NCBI GenBank assembly: GCA_039197065.1 | Contig: JBCCUL010000019.1 | Location: 1 to 64,000 of the forward strand | DNA length: 64,000 nt | DNA from: JANQPX01 sp039197065 | GTDB taxonomy: Bacteria; Pseudomonadota; Alphaproteobacteria; Geminicoccales; Geminicoccaceae | Direction of reading: 5' to 3' | In this document: piece after piece, positions 51,869 through 61,549 of the stretch | How positions within the stretch are numbered: the stretch's first letter is position 1 | How the letters are laid out: every line of letters begins with the position of its first letter | Notes under the pieces: generated by a model | What the model saw: the letters and a program-made list of their open reading frames with translations, nothing else | What the model was told of the DNA's origin: nothing | Database searches by the model: none | Program-made: the position numbers and the translations under genes

Positions 51869-52477
51869 CTATTCGGGGGCTGTGGTTGCGATGGAGGGGC
51901 GCTTGGAGAAGGTTTCGTACCAGGCGGCGAGCGTCGGGCGGGTGTCGCGCCAGCGCTCGTCGGCGTAGCGAAAGTCCATGTAACCAAGCGCGCAGGCGGT
52001 GGCGATCGTGCCGATGTCGACGCTATCGCCAAAGCTCGCCGCTTCTTTCTCGAGCTGATCGAGGCCTCTAAGGAATTTCTGCCGCTGTTCTTCGATCCAG
52101 ATGTCCCAACGCATGTCCTCCGGTCGAAGGAACGTCTCATAGCGCCTGCCGACCGCTGCATCGAGAATGCCATCGGCCAGCGCTTCACGCCTCAATGCCG
52201 TCCAGCGCGTGGCACCGCTTGCCGGGATAACCTTGCCGCCACCGACGAGAGCGTCGAGATAGGCGCAGATCACGCGCGAATCGTAAAGCGCCTCCCCCTC
52301 GTCGGTCATCAGGCAGGGAATCTTACCAAGCGGGTTGTCAGCGTTGAGCTCGGCCTCCGGGGAAACCGGCGTCATGCCGCGCGAGAGGAGTTCAATCCGA
52401 TCATCGAGACCAAGCTCGATAGCCACGGCCCGCACCTTGCGGACATAGGGGGACGGCAGCGCGTAGTGCAGCTTCAT
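51869..52477 (-). CDS. Glutathione S-transferase family protein
   Basis: A 202-residue GST with an N-terminal thioredoxin-like domain (KLHYALPSPYVRKVRAVAIEL) containing the SPYVRKV active-site region and the glutathione-binding NPLGKIPCL loop, then an all-helical C-terminal domain with TACALGYMDFRYADERW. It probably conjugates or reduces electrophiles. The class is close to bacterial GSTs of unknown substrate. It lies upstream-separated by 62 bases from the RraA-family gene on the same strand. Confidence 0.9.
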   Translation of the reverse strand: MKLHYALPSPYVRKVRAVAIELGLDDRIELLSRGMTPVSPEAELNADNPLGKIPCLMTDEGEALYDSRVICAYLDALVGGGKVIPASGATRWTALRREALADGILDAAVGRRYETFLRPEDMRWDIWIEEQRQKFLRGLDQLEKEAASFGDSVDIGTIATACALGYMDFRYADERWRDTRPTLAAWYETFSKRPSIATTAPE

Positions 52478-52539
52478 GGAGAGATTCCCTTTCGAGATTG
52501 GGTTTCAATTTTGACCCGGGGTCGACGCCTCATCCGAGG

Positions 52540-53259
52540 TCAACGCTTTGACCGGTCGGCCTCGTAACTTTTTCGATTGTCGTCGTTCGGAGGATAGAGG
52601 CCGAAGATCGCCTGACCCTTCTTGACCTCGTCGAGCACCCAGCCTTCCAACCGCTCCTGCTCGGCCGAATCGGCCGCGACCTCGGCGGCGAGATATCTCG
52701 GCACCACAACCACCCCCTCACCGTCACCGACCAGAATGTCGCCGGGAAATACAGCGACATCGCCACAAGCGATCGGCACCTGCAGATCGACCGCATGGTG
52801 CACATGAAAGCTGGCGGGCGGCGACGCGCAGGCCGCATAGACAGGGATCGTGAAATCGGCCATCGGCGTCAGATCGCGCATGCCGCCATCGGTGACCACA
52901 CCGGCAACGCCCCGATCATGAAGCCGGGTGATGAGAATGTCGCCGAGCGCGCCGGATCGCGTGTCCTTGCGGCAATCGATCGCCAGCACCGCGCCTTTTG
53001 GGCATTCCTCGATCGCACGGCGTTGCGGATGGCCGTCGCCGTCGAACATGCCGGGACCGTCGAGATCCTCGCGCGCCGGAATGTTGCGAAGCGTGAACGC
53101 CTCGCCGATCATCGTGCTGGCCTTGGGCGTAACCAGACCGACGCCCTGGATGAACTGATTGCGCAGGCCGCGTTTGAAGAGCTGTGTGCAAAGCGTGGCT
53201 GTGGTGCTCGCTTCGAAAAGCGCTTTGACGTGGCTCGTCAGTACATCACCGTCGGTCAC
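52540..53259 (-). CDS. RraA-family / HMG-aldolase-like protein
   Basis: A 239-residue protein of the RraA family, which includes 4-hydroxy-4-methyl-2-oxoglutarate/oxaloacetate aldolases and the RNase E inhibitor RraA. The block GDILITRLHDRGVAGVVTDG followed by GMRD holds the catalytic arginine and metal aspartate, which favours an aldolase or decarboxylase over an RNase inhibitor. PGDILVGDGEGVVVVP is the second signature. It starts at a GTG with a G-rich ribosome site seven bases upstream. It may be co-transcribed with the GST gene downstream. Confidence 0.85.
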   Translation of the reverse strand: MTDGDVLTSHVKALFEASTTATLCTQLFKRGLRNQFIQGVGLVTPKASTMIGEAFTLRNIPAREDLDGPGMFDGDGHPQRRAIEECPKGAVLAIDCRKDTRSGALGDILITRLHDRGVAGVVTDGGMRDLTPMADFTIPVYAACASPPASFHVHHAVDLQVPIACGDVAVFPGDILVGDGEGVVVVPRYLAAEVAADSAEQERLEGWVLDEVKKGQAIFGLYPPNDDNRKSYEADRSKR

Positions 53260-53382
53260 GGCACATCCCCCCTGTTGTCATCACCCACTTCTTTACGTTT
53301 GCAACGATTATCAACGCGTATCGCTGTTGGGAACAAGCGATTGCAGAAGATGCCTCTCAAACAGATGCCGAAATGTCGCCGT

Positions 53383-55893
53383 TCAGGGAGCCCGCAGGAC
53401 CGGTCCTGCCGATCGGCCGAGCACGCGCCAGGCGCCGAAGGAACCGGCGGCAAGCGTGAGCGAAAGAGCAAGGGTGAGAATGGCGGCCATGGTCCCAGGT
53501 GTCCAAACCCAAGCCAGCTGCATCACCTGGGTAACGACGATGAAGGCGCCGATCAGCCCCAATACCCCCCCGACCAGAGCCGCCACGACGCCAAGGCTTA
53601 GATATTCGATCGCGAACTGACGAAGGAGATCGGAACGTCTGGCGCCCAGCACCTTGAGCACGGCAGCTTCATAGAGATGACGTCGCCGAGCGGCGGCGAC
53701 GGCGCCTGCGAGCACAAGAAGGCCAGAGATCAGCGTAACGCCAGCGACCGCCAGAATGGCGAGGCGCACCTTGTCCATGATGCCTCTGATCCGTCCGCCG
53801 ACCTCTCGCATGGAGATAGGCGTCACGTTCGCGAGGCCAGCGGCCACAGCGTCGAGCAAGGCCGGTTCACCCGCTGCATCGACATCGACCGCAGCGGCAA
53901 AAGCATGCGGCGCTGCTTCCAATGTGCCAGGACTGAAGAGGAAAGCCGCATCCAGCCGCCCCTGGCTCCAGTCGATCTCACGGCGGACGACCGCGATCTC
54001 CGCTTCGATCATGCGACCCAGCACGTTGAAGGTCAGCTTGTCGCCGACGTTAACGGCATAGGCTTCGGCGACATCGTCTTCGATGGCAAGCTTGGGCGGC
54101 CCGTCGTAGTCTTCTGGCCACCATGCCCCTTCGATAATCTCGGTTCCCTCAGGCATGGTCGCCGAGTAGCTGAGCGCTCGATCCCGGCGAAGCGTCCAGT
54201 GATTGACGCCGGACTGGTTGGCAGGAACGTCCTTAATGCGCACGACACGTCCGCGGATCGTCGGCAGCAGCTGCAATTGTGCAGAGCCCGTCTGTTCCTC
54301 GACGATCGCTTCGAACGTATCGAGTTGATCGCGTTGTATGTCGATGAAGAAAACCGACGGGACGCGGTTCGAAAAACTCTGATCGAGTTCGGCACGCATG
54401 TTCTGATTGAGAACGGCGACTAGGGTGAGCACGGTCAGGCCGGCGCCGAGCGCTACGACGATGCTGGTGGTATGGGCGCCAGGCCTGTGGAGATTGGCGA
54501 GCGCCATCCGAAATCGCGTGCTGCCTCTGCGAGCCAGTTGCTTGGTGACCAGCAGGATGAGCTTGGCGACGCCGGTCAGCAGTAGAGCCGATGCCAAAGC
54601 AACGCCGATGAAAATCAGCGCGAGTTCCTTGTCGCTGACACCGATGACCGCAAAGACGATCAGCGCCAGAAGGCATCCCGCCAGCAGAAGGAGCATCGGC
54701 AGATCAGGCCAGCGCTTCGGCGGCGCCAGCAAAGCCCTGAACATGCCAGCAGGCGAGACATCCTTCGCACGCGCGAGCGGCCAGATGGCGAAGGCAAGCG
54801 TGGTCGCAAGTCCGCATCCGGCGGCGATCAGCAACGGCAGAGGATAGAACCCGGTTCTGATCTGCACCGGCAGCAGTCCTTCGGTCAGTGCGCTGATCAG
54901 GAAAGGCAGCGCCTGCCCGATGACCAAGCCGAGGGAAACGCCGATTGCAGCGATCGCCAGCACCTGCAGGAGGTAGATCCGGAAGATGGTTCGGCTCTTG
55001 GCGCCCAGACATTTCAGCGTCGCGATGTTGCGTATCTTGCCGGTGAGATAGTTCTGAATGGCGAGCGCCACGCCGACACCGCCGATCAAAAGCGAGGCCA
55101 AGCCGGCGATGGTCAGAAAGCTTGCGAGCCGATCGACCACACGCGTCACGCGCGGCTGGATATCTCGAACGCCATTCACCTGAAAATCGGCTTCGGCATG
55201 CGCGGCCTTCAGCGCCTGTACCTGCGCTTCAGCATCAACGCTGGGCGGCAGTGCGAAACGGTAGTCGAAGCGCGCGAGTGATCCGGGCTGGATAATGGCG
55301 CTCGCGGCCAGGTCATCCATGTGAATGAAAACTCTTGGGCCGATGCTGACAAAGCCACCGATCCGATCCGGCTCGCGCTCGACCACCGCACGCACGGTGA
55401 AGTCTGCATCGCCAATCCTGATCGGGTCACCGATATCAACATCGAGCCTCGCCAGAAGGCCGCGTTCGACGACGGCGCCGCGATCAGAAAGAGCCTCGGC
55501 GAGAGGAAGATCCGGCGGATCGAGCGTCACGGAACCATAGAGCGGGTAAGCGTCATCGACCACCTTGAGGCCCACGACGACCCGCCGATCGCCGTCGCCA
55601 TAGGCCATGCCGTTGGTTCGAACCACGTCGCTTCGGCGCGCATCCGCGGGCGCCAGACCTTCGAGCCGAACTTCATCGACCGGCCGATTGGTGCTCTCGA
55701 TCTTGAGATCGCCACCTAAGAGAGCGGAAGAGTCCTCCTCCAAACCCTCCAGAACGCCTGCATTGATGACACCAACGGACGCGATGGCCGCAACGCCGAG
55801 GGTGAGACAGGCGAGGAAGACGATGGAACCGGCGAAACCGCTTCGCAGCTCCCGTCTAGCCAGGCGCCATGCGAGACTGAAATCGGCGATCAT
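53383..55893 (-). CDS. ybbP: FtsX-like ABC permease, YbbP type
   Basis: A large inner-membrane protein of 836 residues with the YbbP layout: an N-terminal helix, a periplasmic MacB-like domain, three helices, a central pair of helices, a second periplasmic domain and a final FtsX-type three-helix bundle. Helical clusters fall near residues 20-40, 265-430 and 710-830. Its ATG overlaps the YbbA stop by four bases. YbbAP is thought to extract or move lipids or lipid-linked molecules at the inner membrane. Its neighbour across the divergent start is tesA, as in Escherichia coli. Confidence 0.9.
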   Translation of the reverse strand: MIADFSLAWRLARRELRSGFAGSIVFLACLTLGVAAIASVGVINAGVLEGLEEDSSALLGGDLKIESTNRPVDEVRLEGLAPADARRSDVVRTNGMAYGDGDRRVVVGLKVVDDAYPLYGSVTLDPPDLPLAEALSDRGAVVERGLLARLDVDIGDPIRIGDADFTVRAVVEREPDRIGGFVSIGPRVFIHMDDLAASAIIQPGSLARFDYRFALPPSVDAEAQVQALKAAHAEADFQVNGVRDIQPRVTRVVDRLASFLTIAGLASLLIGGVGVALAIQNYLTGKIRNIATLKCLGAKSRTIFRIYLLQVLAIAAIGVSLGLVIGQALPFLISALTEGLLPVQIRTGFYPLPLLIAAGCGLATTLAFAIWPLARAKDVSPAGMFRALLAPPKRWPDLPMLLLLAGCLLALIVFAVIGVSDKELALIFIGVALASALLLTGVAKLILLVTKQLARRGSTRFRMALANLHRPGAHTTSIVVALGAGLTVLTLVAVLNQNMRAELDQSFSNRVPSVFFIDIQRDQLDTFEAIVEEQTGSAQLQLLPTIRGRVVRIKDVPANQSGVNHWTLRRDRALSYSATMPEGTEIIEGAWWPEDYDGPPKLAIEDDVAEAYAVNVGDKLTFNVLGRMIEAEIAVVRREIDWSQGRLDAAFLFSPGTLEAAPHAFAAAVDVDAAGEPALLDAVAAGLANVTPISMREVGGRIRGIMDKVRLAILAVAGVTLISGLLVLAGAVAAARRRHLYEAAVLKVLGARRSDLLRQFAIEYLSLGVVAALVGGVLGLIGAFIVVTQVMQLAWVWTPGTMAAILTLALSLTLAAGSFGAWRVLGRSAGPVLRAP

Positions 55894-56645
55894 GCAACCT
55901 CGTCGGAACGGAGCGGCGGTTCGACGGCTGCCTCGCTCACGAAGTCAGCATCGCGATCAGCGGGCTGCAGTCGACCATCAGCCATCCGGTATTGATGATC
56001 GCAGCGCGCTGCGAGCGCAGACTCATGAGTGATCAGCAAGAGGGTCATGTCCCGCTCCCGCTGAACGCCGAAAATCAGCTCGATGATGTCGGACCCCGTG
56101 GCCTGATCGAGATTGCCGGTCGGCTCGTCCGCAAGCAGCAGCTTCGGCCGATTGGCAAGGGCTCTAGCCAACGCCACGCGCTGCTGTTCGCCGCCCGAGA
56201 GCTGGCCAGGATAATGGTCGCTGCGCGCTGCCAGCTGGACCGCGGCCAATCCCTCCGCTGCCCGATCAAAGGCATCATCGACGCCGGCCAGCTCAAGCGG
56301 CACGGCGACGTTCTCCAAAGCGGTCATGGTCGGAATCAGATGGAAGGATTGAAAAAGAATGCCCATCTCGCGGCCACGGAAGGAGGCGAGATCGTCTTCG
56401 CTCAAGGCGTTCAGATCCTGGCTGTCAACATGGACGTCACCGCTGGTTGGCCGCTCGATTCCGCCGATGACCGACAAGAGGGTCGACTTGCCGGTACCTG
56501 ATGGGCCAATCACGCTGACCGAGCGGCCAGGCTGAACGGAGAGATCGACACCCCGAAGGATCTTGACCGGTCCTGCCGCACTGGTCAGGGTCAGGTGGAT
56601 CGCGTCCAGGGTGATCATTGAAGAGGAAACGGGCTCAGAGGACAT
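55890..56645 (-). CDS. ybbA: ABC ATPase, YbbA type
   Basis: A LolD/MacB-like ATPase of 251 residues pairing with the YbbP permease. Walker A is GPSGTGKSTLL, signature LSGGEQQR and Walker B LLLADEPTGNLD, followed by the H-loop LLITHESALAARC. The start codon overlaps the first base pair of the divergent tesA start (CATG at 56,643-56,646), so the two genes share their translation start region. This is the conserved tesA/ybbA/ybbP arrangement. Confidence 0.92.
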   Translation of the reverse strand: MSSEPVSSSMITLDAIHLTLTSAAGPVKILRGVDLSVQPGRSVSVIGPSGTGKSTLLSVIGGIERPTSGDVHVDSQDLNALSEDDLASFRGREMGILFQSFHLIPTMTALENVAVPLELAGVDDAFDRAAEGLAAVQLAARSDHYPGQLSGGEQQRVALARALANRPKLLLADEPTGNLDQATGSDIIELIFGVQRERDMTLLLITHESALAARCDHQYRMADGRLQPADRDADFVSEAAVEPPLRSDEVA

Positions 56646-57309
56646 GATGCATCAGATGGTTCATTCCGGCCGGCTTCTCAAGACCTGTCTTGTCGCTCTT
56701 GCCGTCTTTGTGATCACAGTCGCCTTGACGCCCAGCGCCGCCATCGCCTGCCGGGTGAGCATTCTCGGGGATTCGCTGACCGCTGCCTATGGGATCGCGA
56801 TCGAGGACGGCTTTCCCGCACAGCTCGAAAGGGCGCTGAAAGCGGAGGGATTTCAGTGTGATGTGCTGGATGCCGGGGTCAGCGGCGATACCACGGCGGG
56901 CGGGCTTGCGCGGCTGGATTGGATGCTGAGCGACGGGCCTAGCCATGTGATCCTGGAGCTTGGGGCCAATGATGGGCTGCGCGGGTTGCCGACCGAGCAG
57001 ATGGAGGACAATCTCGATGCGATCATCACCCGGCTGAAGGCTGAGGGTTTGCCGGTGCTCTTGACCGGGATGCTGCCGCCGCCCAATCTCGGGAAAGACT
57101 ATACGGAAGCGTTTGCCCAGGTTTTTCAAGACCTTGCGGAGCGTCACGAGATCCCGCTCTATCCCTTTTTTCTGGATGGCGTCGCTGGCGAGCCGTCGCT
57201 TAACCAGCCGGATCAGCTGCATCCGCTGCCGGAGGGTGTTGCGGTGATCGTGGAGCGCATTATGCCCGACGTGACCAGCTGGCTCCTGGCAAATGGCGTG
57301 CAGAATTAG
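56644..57309 (+). CDS. tesA: GDSL-family arylesterase/lysophospholipase TesA
   Basis: A periplasmic SGNH hydrolase of about 221 residues. An N-terminal signal peptide ends near AIACRV. The catalytic set is present: S44 in LGDSLTAAYG, the oxyanion glycine near residue 81, N109 in ELGAND, and the D190/H193 pair in PDQLHP. TesA cleaves acyl esters and thioesters and lysophospholipids. AGAGGA precedes ATG 56,644; ATG 56,647 and 56,656 are alternatives. It diverges from ybbA with overlapping start codons. Confidence 0.92.
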   Translation: MMHQMVHSGRLLKTCLVALAVFVITVALTPSAAIACRVSILGDSLTAAYGIAIEDGFPAQLERALKAEGFQCDVLDAGVSGDTTAGGLARLDWMLSDGPSHVILELGANDGLRGLPTEQMEDNLDAIITRLKAEGLPVLLTGMLPPPNLGKDYTEAFAQVFQDLAERHEIPLYPFFLDGVAGEPSLNQPDQLHPLPEGVAVIVERIMPDVTSWLLANGVQN

Positions 57310-57320
57310 CGGCATTTGCG

Positions 57321-58913
57321 TCAGATCTGCAGGCCCGGACGTGCGCGCTCGACCACAAGCGTGCGTTCCTGGCGCATCGGGCGCCCCGGTTCGCTCACCC
57401 TGTCGACAGTCTTAAAATTGGCGGTCCAACGGTCCGTCGTTACCTCGGAGACGAGATAACCGCGATGGTTGCTGTGGTGGTGAATATGCGGATTGTCGGC
57501 TTCGATCTCGGGCCAGATGTCGAGCGTGTCGGCCCCGTCGCCGCCTGAGCTGATCGAGGTCGCGGTGAGTTCGGTGCCGATGACCGGCGATCCCTGGTCT
57601 TCCGGCCGGGCGCGGATGTCGGCGGCCCAATGAGTGTGGACATCGCCGGAGAGGATGACGGGGTTCGCGAGACGGCGCTCGGCGAGAGCCTCGAACAGAC
57701 GGGTCCGGGTTGCCTCATAGCCATCCCATTTGTCCATGTGATAGCGACCAAGCCCGACGCCGCTCTGATCCAAGGAGAACATCGGCACCTGCTGGGCCAG
57801 CACGTTCCAGGTGGTGCTGGAGGTCGCGAGGCGATCGAAGAGCCAGGCTTCCTGCTGCTGGCCGAGAAGGGAGCGGGTCGGGTCGAGGCGATCCGGACAG
57901 TCGGAGAGATAACCGCCGCGGCAGACCTGGTCGGAGCGGTATTGACGGGTGTCGAGAACGTTGAGGTTCAGGAGCTGACCGAAGGTGATCTGGCGATAGA
58001 GCTGGAGATGCAGCGGCGTCGGCAGGGACCTTCGCCGGAGCGGCATATGCTCGTAATAGGCCTGATAGGCGGCGGCGCGGCGGAACAGGAAGAGCTCCGG
58101 CGGGGTGCCGTCCTGATCGTGATCGGCTGCCCAGTCATTGTCGATCTCGTGATCGTCCCAGGAGACGACGAACGGCGCCGAGGCATGCGCTGCCATCAGA
58201 TCGGGATCGGACTTGTAGAGCGCGTAGCGGTTTCGATAGTCGGTGAGCGTGTAGGGCTCGCCGCCGCGGTGACGCCTTACGGCACCTGCCCCCTTCCCTC
58301 TGCCAAGGCCGGCTTCGTAGATGTAGTCGCCGCAGTGATAGACGAAATCGAGATCCTCGTCGGCCATATGACGGTAGGCGGTGAAGTAGCCGGCCTCGAA
58401 ATGACTGCACCCACAGGACGCAAACCGCAAACGTGCCGTTTGATCGCCGGACGCTGGCGCGGTTTTGGTTCGGCCGATGGGGCTAGACGCGTCGCCATAA
58501 AGGAAGCGGAACCAGTAGTCTCTGGCTGGCGACAAGCCTTCGAACTCGACGTGGACGGCGTGGGCGAGTTCGGGCCGGGCGATGACGACGCCTGCCTGCT
58601 CGATGTGCCTGAAGGATGGATCGCGGGCGATCTCGAAGCCGACCTCGACCGGAGCGGGCGGCATGCCGCCACCATCCAGGGGTTCGGGGGCAAGGCGGGT
58701 CCAGAGCACGACGCCGTCGGAAGCAGGATCGCCGGAGGCGACGCCGAGCTGGAAGGGATAGCGATCGACGCGCTGCGATGATCCAGAACTGTAGCGGCTG
58801 CCCACCAAGCCCAGGGCTGACGACGAAAAGGTAGTGCAAAGCGCCAAGCCCCGCAGTAGGGCGCGCCTGGAAAGCTCCGCCTGGCTTCGACGCCTCTTGC
58901 CACCCCCTGGCAT
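57321..58913 (-). CDS. PhoD-type alkaline phosphatase, Tat-exported
   Basis: A metallophosphatase of 530 residues in the PhoD family, a secreted phosphodiesterase/monoesterase. The N-terminus has a Tat motif (SRRALLRG, R16-R17). Metal-site blocks are visible: HCGDYIYEAG, VSWDDHEIDNDW and SGDVHTHWAAD, with FASCG earlier in the barrel. ATG 58,913 lies seven bases after GGGGAG. It is convergent with tesA, ending 12 bases after that gene. The C-terminal tail is short and basic. Confidence 0.9.
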   Translation of the reverse strand: MPGGGKRRRSQAELSRRALLRGLALCTTFSSSALGLVGSRYSSGSSQRVDRYPFQLGVASGDPASDGVVLWTRLAPEPLDGGGMPPAPVEVGFEIARDPSFRHIEQAGVVIARPELAHAVHVEFEGLSPARDYWFRFLYGDASSPIGRTKTAPASGDQTARLRFASCGCSHFEAGYFTAYRHMADEDLDFVYHCGDYIYEAGLGRGKGAGAVRRHRGGEPYTLTDYRNRYALYKSDPDLMAAHASAPFVVSWDDHEIDNDWAADHDQDGTPPELFLFRRAAAYQAYYEHMPLRRRSLPTPLHLQLYRQITFGQLLNLNVLDTRQYRSDQVCRGGYLSDCPDRLDPTRSLLGQQQEAWLFDRLATSSTTWNVLAQQVPMFSLDQSGVGLGRYHMDKWDGYEATRTRLFEALAERRLANPVILSGDVHTHWAADIRARPEDQGSPVIGTELTATSISSGGDGADTLDIWPEIEADNPHIHHHSNHRGYLVSEVTTDRWTANFKTVDRVSEPGRPMRQERTLVVERARPGLQI

Positions 58914-59304
58914 TCGCCAACTCCCCAATCTGGCTCGTCCTTCGGACCAGCTCGGCTTGATCAGGATCTCAGCGTTGCTTTTTTGTTCTTATCATCATGT
59001 TGTTGCATGACATGCCGAGGGCAAGGCCGGTGCATGTCAACGAAGGCATGTCGGAGGCGAATTTCATCTTGATATCAACGGGATAGATCAATGAGCGAAC
59101 GATAGATTCACATGATGCCGACATTTCGATTTCAACCATAACCCGTTCCCTCACGATCATACTTCAGACCATTGGGTTTTATTTGAACAAGGTAAAAAGA
59201 ACGTTAATTTCCCGAGCGAGATTCTTATGCACTCGGCGTTCATGCGATAGCCGATTAGATGCTTGTTGAGAAAACAGGCTATATGCACGGCAAAGGAGAC
59301 GTGG
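58914..59304. other. Intergenic region with no clear gene
   Basis: The 391 bases between the PhoD gene start and the Uma2 remnant contain the PhoD promoter on the minus strand. A minus-strand frame from ATG 59,139 to 58,969 (56 codons, GAGGGA seven bases upstream) is possible but its product has no recognisable features and odd composition, so it is not called. The stretch is more AT-rich than the chromosome around it and may be the edge of acquired DNA. Confidence 0.4.
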
Positions 59305-59639
59305 ATGCGCGCAGCGTTAGAGCCGCAGATGACCGTCGACGCCTCTATCACCGCTAGCGACAGTCTCAATGACGACAGTCTGTAGCGCCAGAGCCGGTGT
59401 CGGTGGTCGGGGCGCTCTCGCCGTCAACCGCGATACGGGATGCCGCGGTCAAGCTTGATGACCATTTGCGCATATCGACGATCACCCACTATCTGATCAT
59501 CGATCCTGACCGCACGGTCGTGCTTCAACTCCAGCGCCCTAGCAGCAAGATTGATACAGAGACGCTTCGCCAAGGTCTGCTGCGCCTCGATCCAACGCCA
59601 ATCGACGTTGAGGTGAAGAATTTCTTCGGAAAGTCCTGA
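59305..59639 (+). pseudogene. Truncated Uma2-type nuclease remnant
   Basis: A broken gene of the Uma2 (DUF820) PD-(D/E)XK nuclease family. The start has AAAGGAG and reads MRAALEPQMTVDASIT, then meets a TAG at 59,383. After a one-base shift the frame resumes as PVSVVGALSPSTAIRDAAVK and HYLIIDPDRTVV to the stop at 59,637. In intact family members the first block reads VVEVLSPST with a catalytic glutamate; here glycine replaces it. The middle half of the protein, about 80 residues, is deleted. Confidence 0.75.
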
Positions 59640-59967
59640 GACCAAGCCGTGCTCTTATTCTGCTATCACATTCTAAGGCATCGATTCTGAAAGCAGACAT
59701 GACCGAATTGTTCTAATAGAAATCACTCATGGCCTTCAAAGATATCCACCTCATAGCCGTCTGTATCAGTATGCGCCACCCTCAGATAAACAATTTAGCG
59801 GATATTTGAGGAATCAGGTCAAAAACGCTTGCAATTCTAATCTATTATAGCGAATTTTCCCAGCGACTGCTAGTGTACTAGACAAAATCCAACCATGGTT
59901 TCGACTGGGGAACGCACTGGGTCGCAGAATAGGCTCAGATATAAAATTATCGACAGAGGCAACTACA
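59640..59967. other. AT-rich intergenic region before foreign gene
   Basis: The 328 bases hold no gene. Composition falls toward AT-rich from about 59,790. AGAGG at about 59,953 is the ribosome site for the following gene. No direct repeat or integrase marks the boundary within the window. Confidence 0.5.
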
Positions 59968-61410
59968 ATGGAACCAAATCAGACAGAAGAATTCCGAAGA
60001 AATCAATATCTACGTCGACTTGATCTAGTTGAATATGGAATCTATTTTATATGCGTTATATTGGTAACAATAGCTTCGATTGAGACTAAATATCTCGATA
60101 ATATTATTTTGTATATACTTTCTCTATTAGTTGGCGTCTTGTTTATTGGAAGATTACGAGACAAACATCTTATTAATGAAGATATAAACGAGATTAAAAT
60201 TGACGCCAATCATATCAAATCAAAGATTGATAAAGTACGTGAAATTAATATTTCCTATATTCTTGATAATCATATCAGAATACATGGTGATAAATGGCAA
60301 GCATGGCGATCTTCGATTGAGGAAGATCTTATTGTCAAAAAGAAGTATGCACAGGAAAATAGCGACAGCCAAATATACGGCTGGATCGACTGTAAATTAT
60401 CATCATCATATGATATATATGAGGAATTCTTGGCAGAATTCTTTCACATTAATGACATAAGAGTTGAGCAAAACTCGATATTTACGACTTCCGATTTTTT
60501 CGTTGATCAATTTGAAAAAGCAACGTTGTTGCTTGGTGAGTATCTTCGCGAAAACATAAAAGACAAGAAGTTATTTCGTTATCATATCAGTGGAATGCTG
60601 CCGGAAGATTTCTACAACGGACCACAAATCGAATATCACAGAGGAAAATCGAACCCAATCATATTTTGCCATAAATGGGAAAATATGAGGTACAATGCAA
60701 TGTATTCAAAAGCTACTTCAATAAGTAACATTTGCACGGTATCAAGATGTTTGCTTGTTCGTCAATCCGACTGGATCGGCCCCAATGCAGAAGATCTATG
60801 TATTCTTCCTACCGAAGCCGATCTCCAATTTCAAAAGCAACTTCTCTATGAAGGCGACGATCACGTCCAAATTGAGAGGATAATACAAAGTCGTGACTTT
60901 ATGGGTTCAGCAGAGAGACTTCTCAAATATGCGCAAGATGACACGATTGCCAAGCGGGTAGCGGGTGGGGAAGACAAGAGAAATGTCTATGCCGAATATA
61001 TGAAGGAGATTGTTGGCCACAACAGATTTCATTTTCTTCCAATTTACCACAATGAATATAAATCACAGGATTCAAGTTTTTTTCTTGACAAATATATCTC
61101 TGACAATCACTCAGATGAAACAAAGGCGTTCTATTTTTGCTTTAACGATCAAAATTCATCGAATGTTTCGAGAATATTCCGAGAGAATAGATACTTTGAT
61201 AAAGGAATCGCACCAGAGATTGTACTTTTTGGTGTTGCTGATGTTAACGATGAGCAATTTCCATCCGAATGGATCTTTGGATTAAAGGGCAAGTACAAAC
61301 ACTTCACAAGAGACATAGAAATTGCATTTGTAGATCGGGAACAATGTGAGGGCATCGTTAACGACTTCGAGGAAGTTGTCGCAAATCATCGGCAACTTTC
61401 TAAGTTATAA
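59968..61410 (+). CDS. Unrecognised two-TM protein, AT-rich, likely acquired
   Basis: A 480-residue protein whose coding sequence is markedly AT-rich (about 25 to 47 percent GC in lines I counted) in a GC-rich chromosome, with many ATA, TTA and AGA codons. Two hydrophobic helices lie near residues 22-38 and 44-60, followed by a large soluble region with no motif I know. A lysine- and isoleucine-rich stretch (residues 62-95) may form a coiled linker. It begins after AGAGG. The layout of two helices plus a cytoplasmic domain resembles membrane effectors of anti-phage systems, but there is no sensor or nuclease partner beside it, so the idea is speculative. Confidence 0.65.
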   Translation: MEPNQTEEFRRNQYLRRLDLVEYGIYFICVILVTIASIETKYLDNIILYILSLLVGVLFIGRLRDKHLINEDINEIKIDANHIKSKIDKVREINISYILDNHIRIHGDKWQAWRSSIEEDLIVKKKYAQENSDSQIYGWIDCKLSSSYDIYEEFLAEFFHINDIRVEQNSIFTTSDFFVDQFEKATLLLGEYLRENIKDKKLFRYHISGMLPEDFYNGPQIEYHRGKSNPIIFCHKWENMRYNAMYSKATSISNICTVSRCLLVRQSDWIGPNAEDLCILPTEADLQFQKQLLYEGDDHVQIERIIQSRDFMGSAERLLKYAQDDTIAKRVAGGEDKRNVYAEYMKEIVGHNRFHFLPIYHNEYKSQDSSFFLDKYISDNHSDETKAFYFCFNDQNSSNVSRIFRENRYFDKGIAPEIVLFGVADVNDEQFPSEWIFGLKGKYKHFTRDIEIAFVDREQCEGIVNDFEEVVANHRQLSKL

Positions 61411-61461
61411 CAAACTTTACACTTCGATAACCTCTCTTCTCCAATCCCAAAATTCGCCATA

Positions 61462-61496
61462 CAAAACGGCGGCCGAAGCTCATCGCCCCGGCCGCC
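61462..61496 (-). terminator. Rho-independent terminator of branched-chain importer operon
   Basis: On the minus strand GGCGGCCG and CGGCCGCC arms with a 13-base loop are followed by a T-rich run (GTTTTGT). It lies 54 bases after the stop of the binding-protein gene at 61,550. Confidence 0.7.
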
Positions 61497-61549
61497 GCCA
61501 GCCTCAAGTCAACGCTGGCGCGCGTCGCGCCAACGCTGTCATCGCATGA

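Noticed and set aside
58969..59139. 56-codon minus-strand frame with GAGGGA upstream
   Set aside because: No recognisable features, odd composition and no conserved context; kept only as a note in the intergenic entry.
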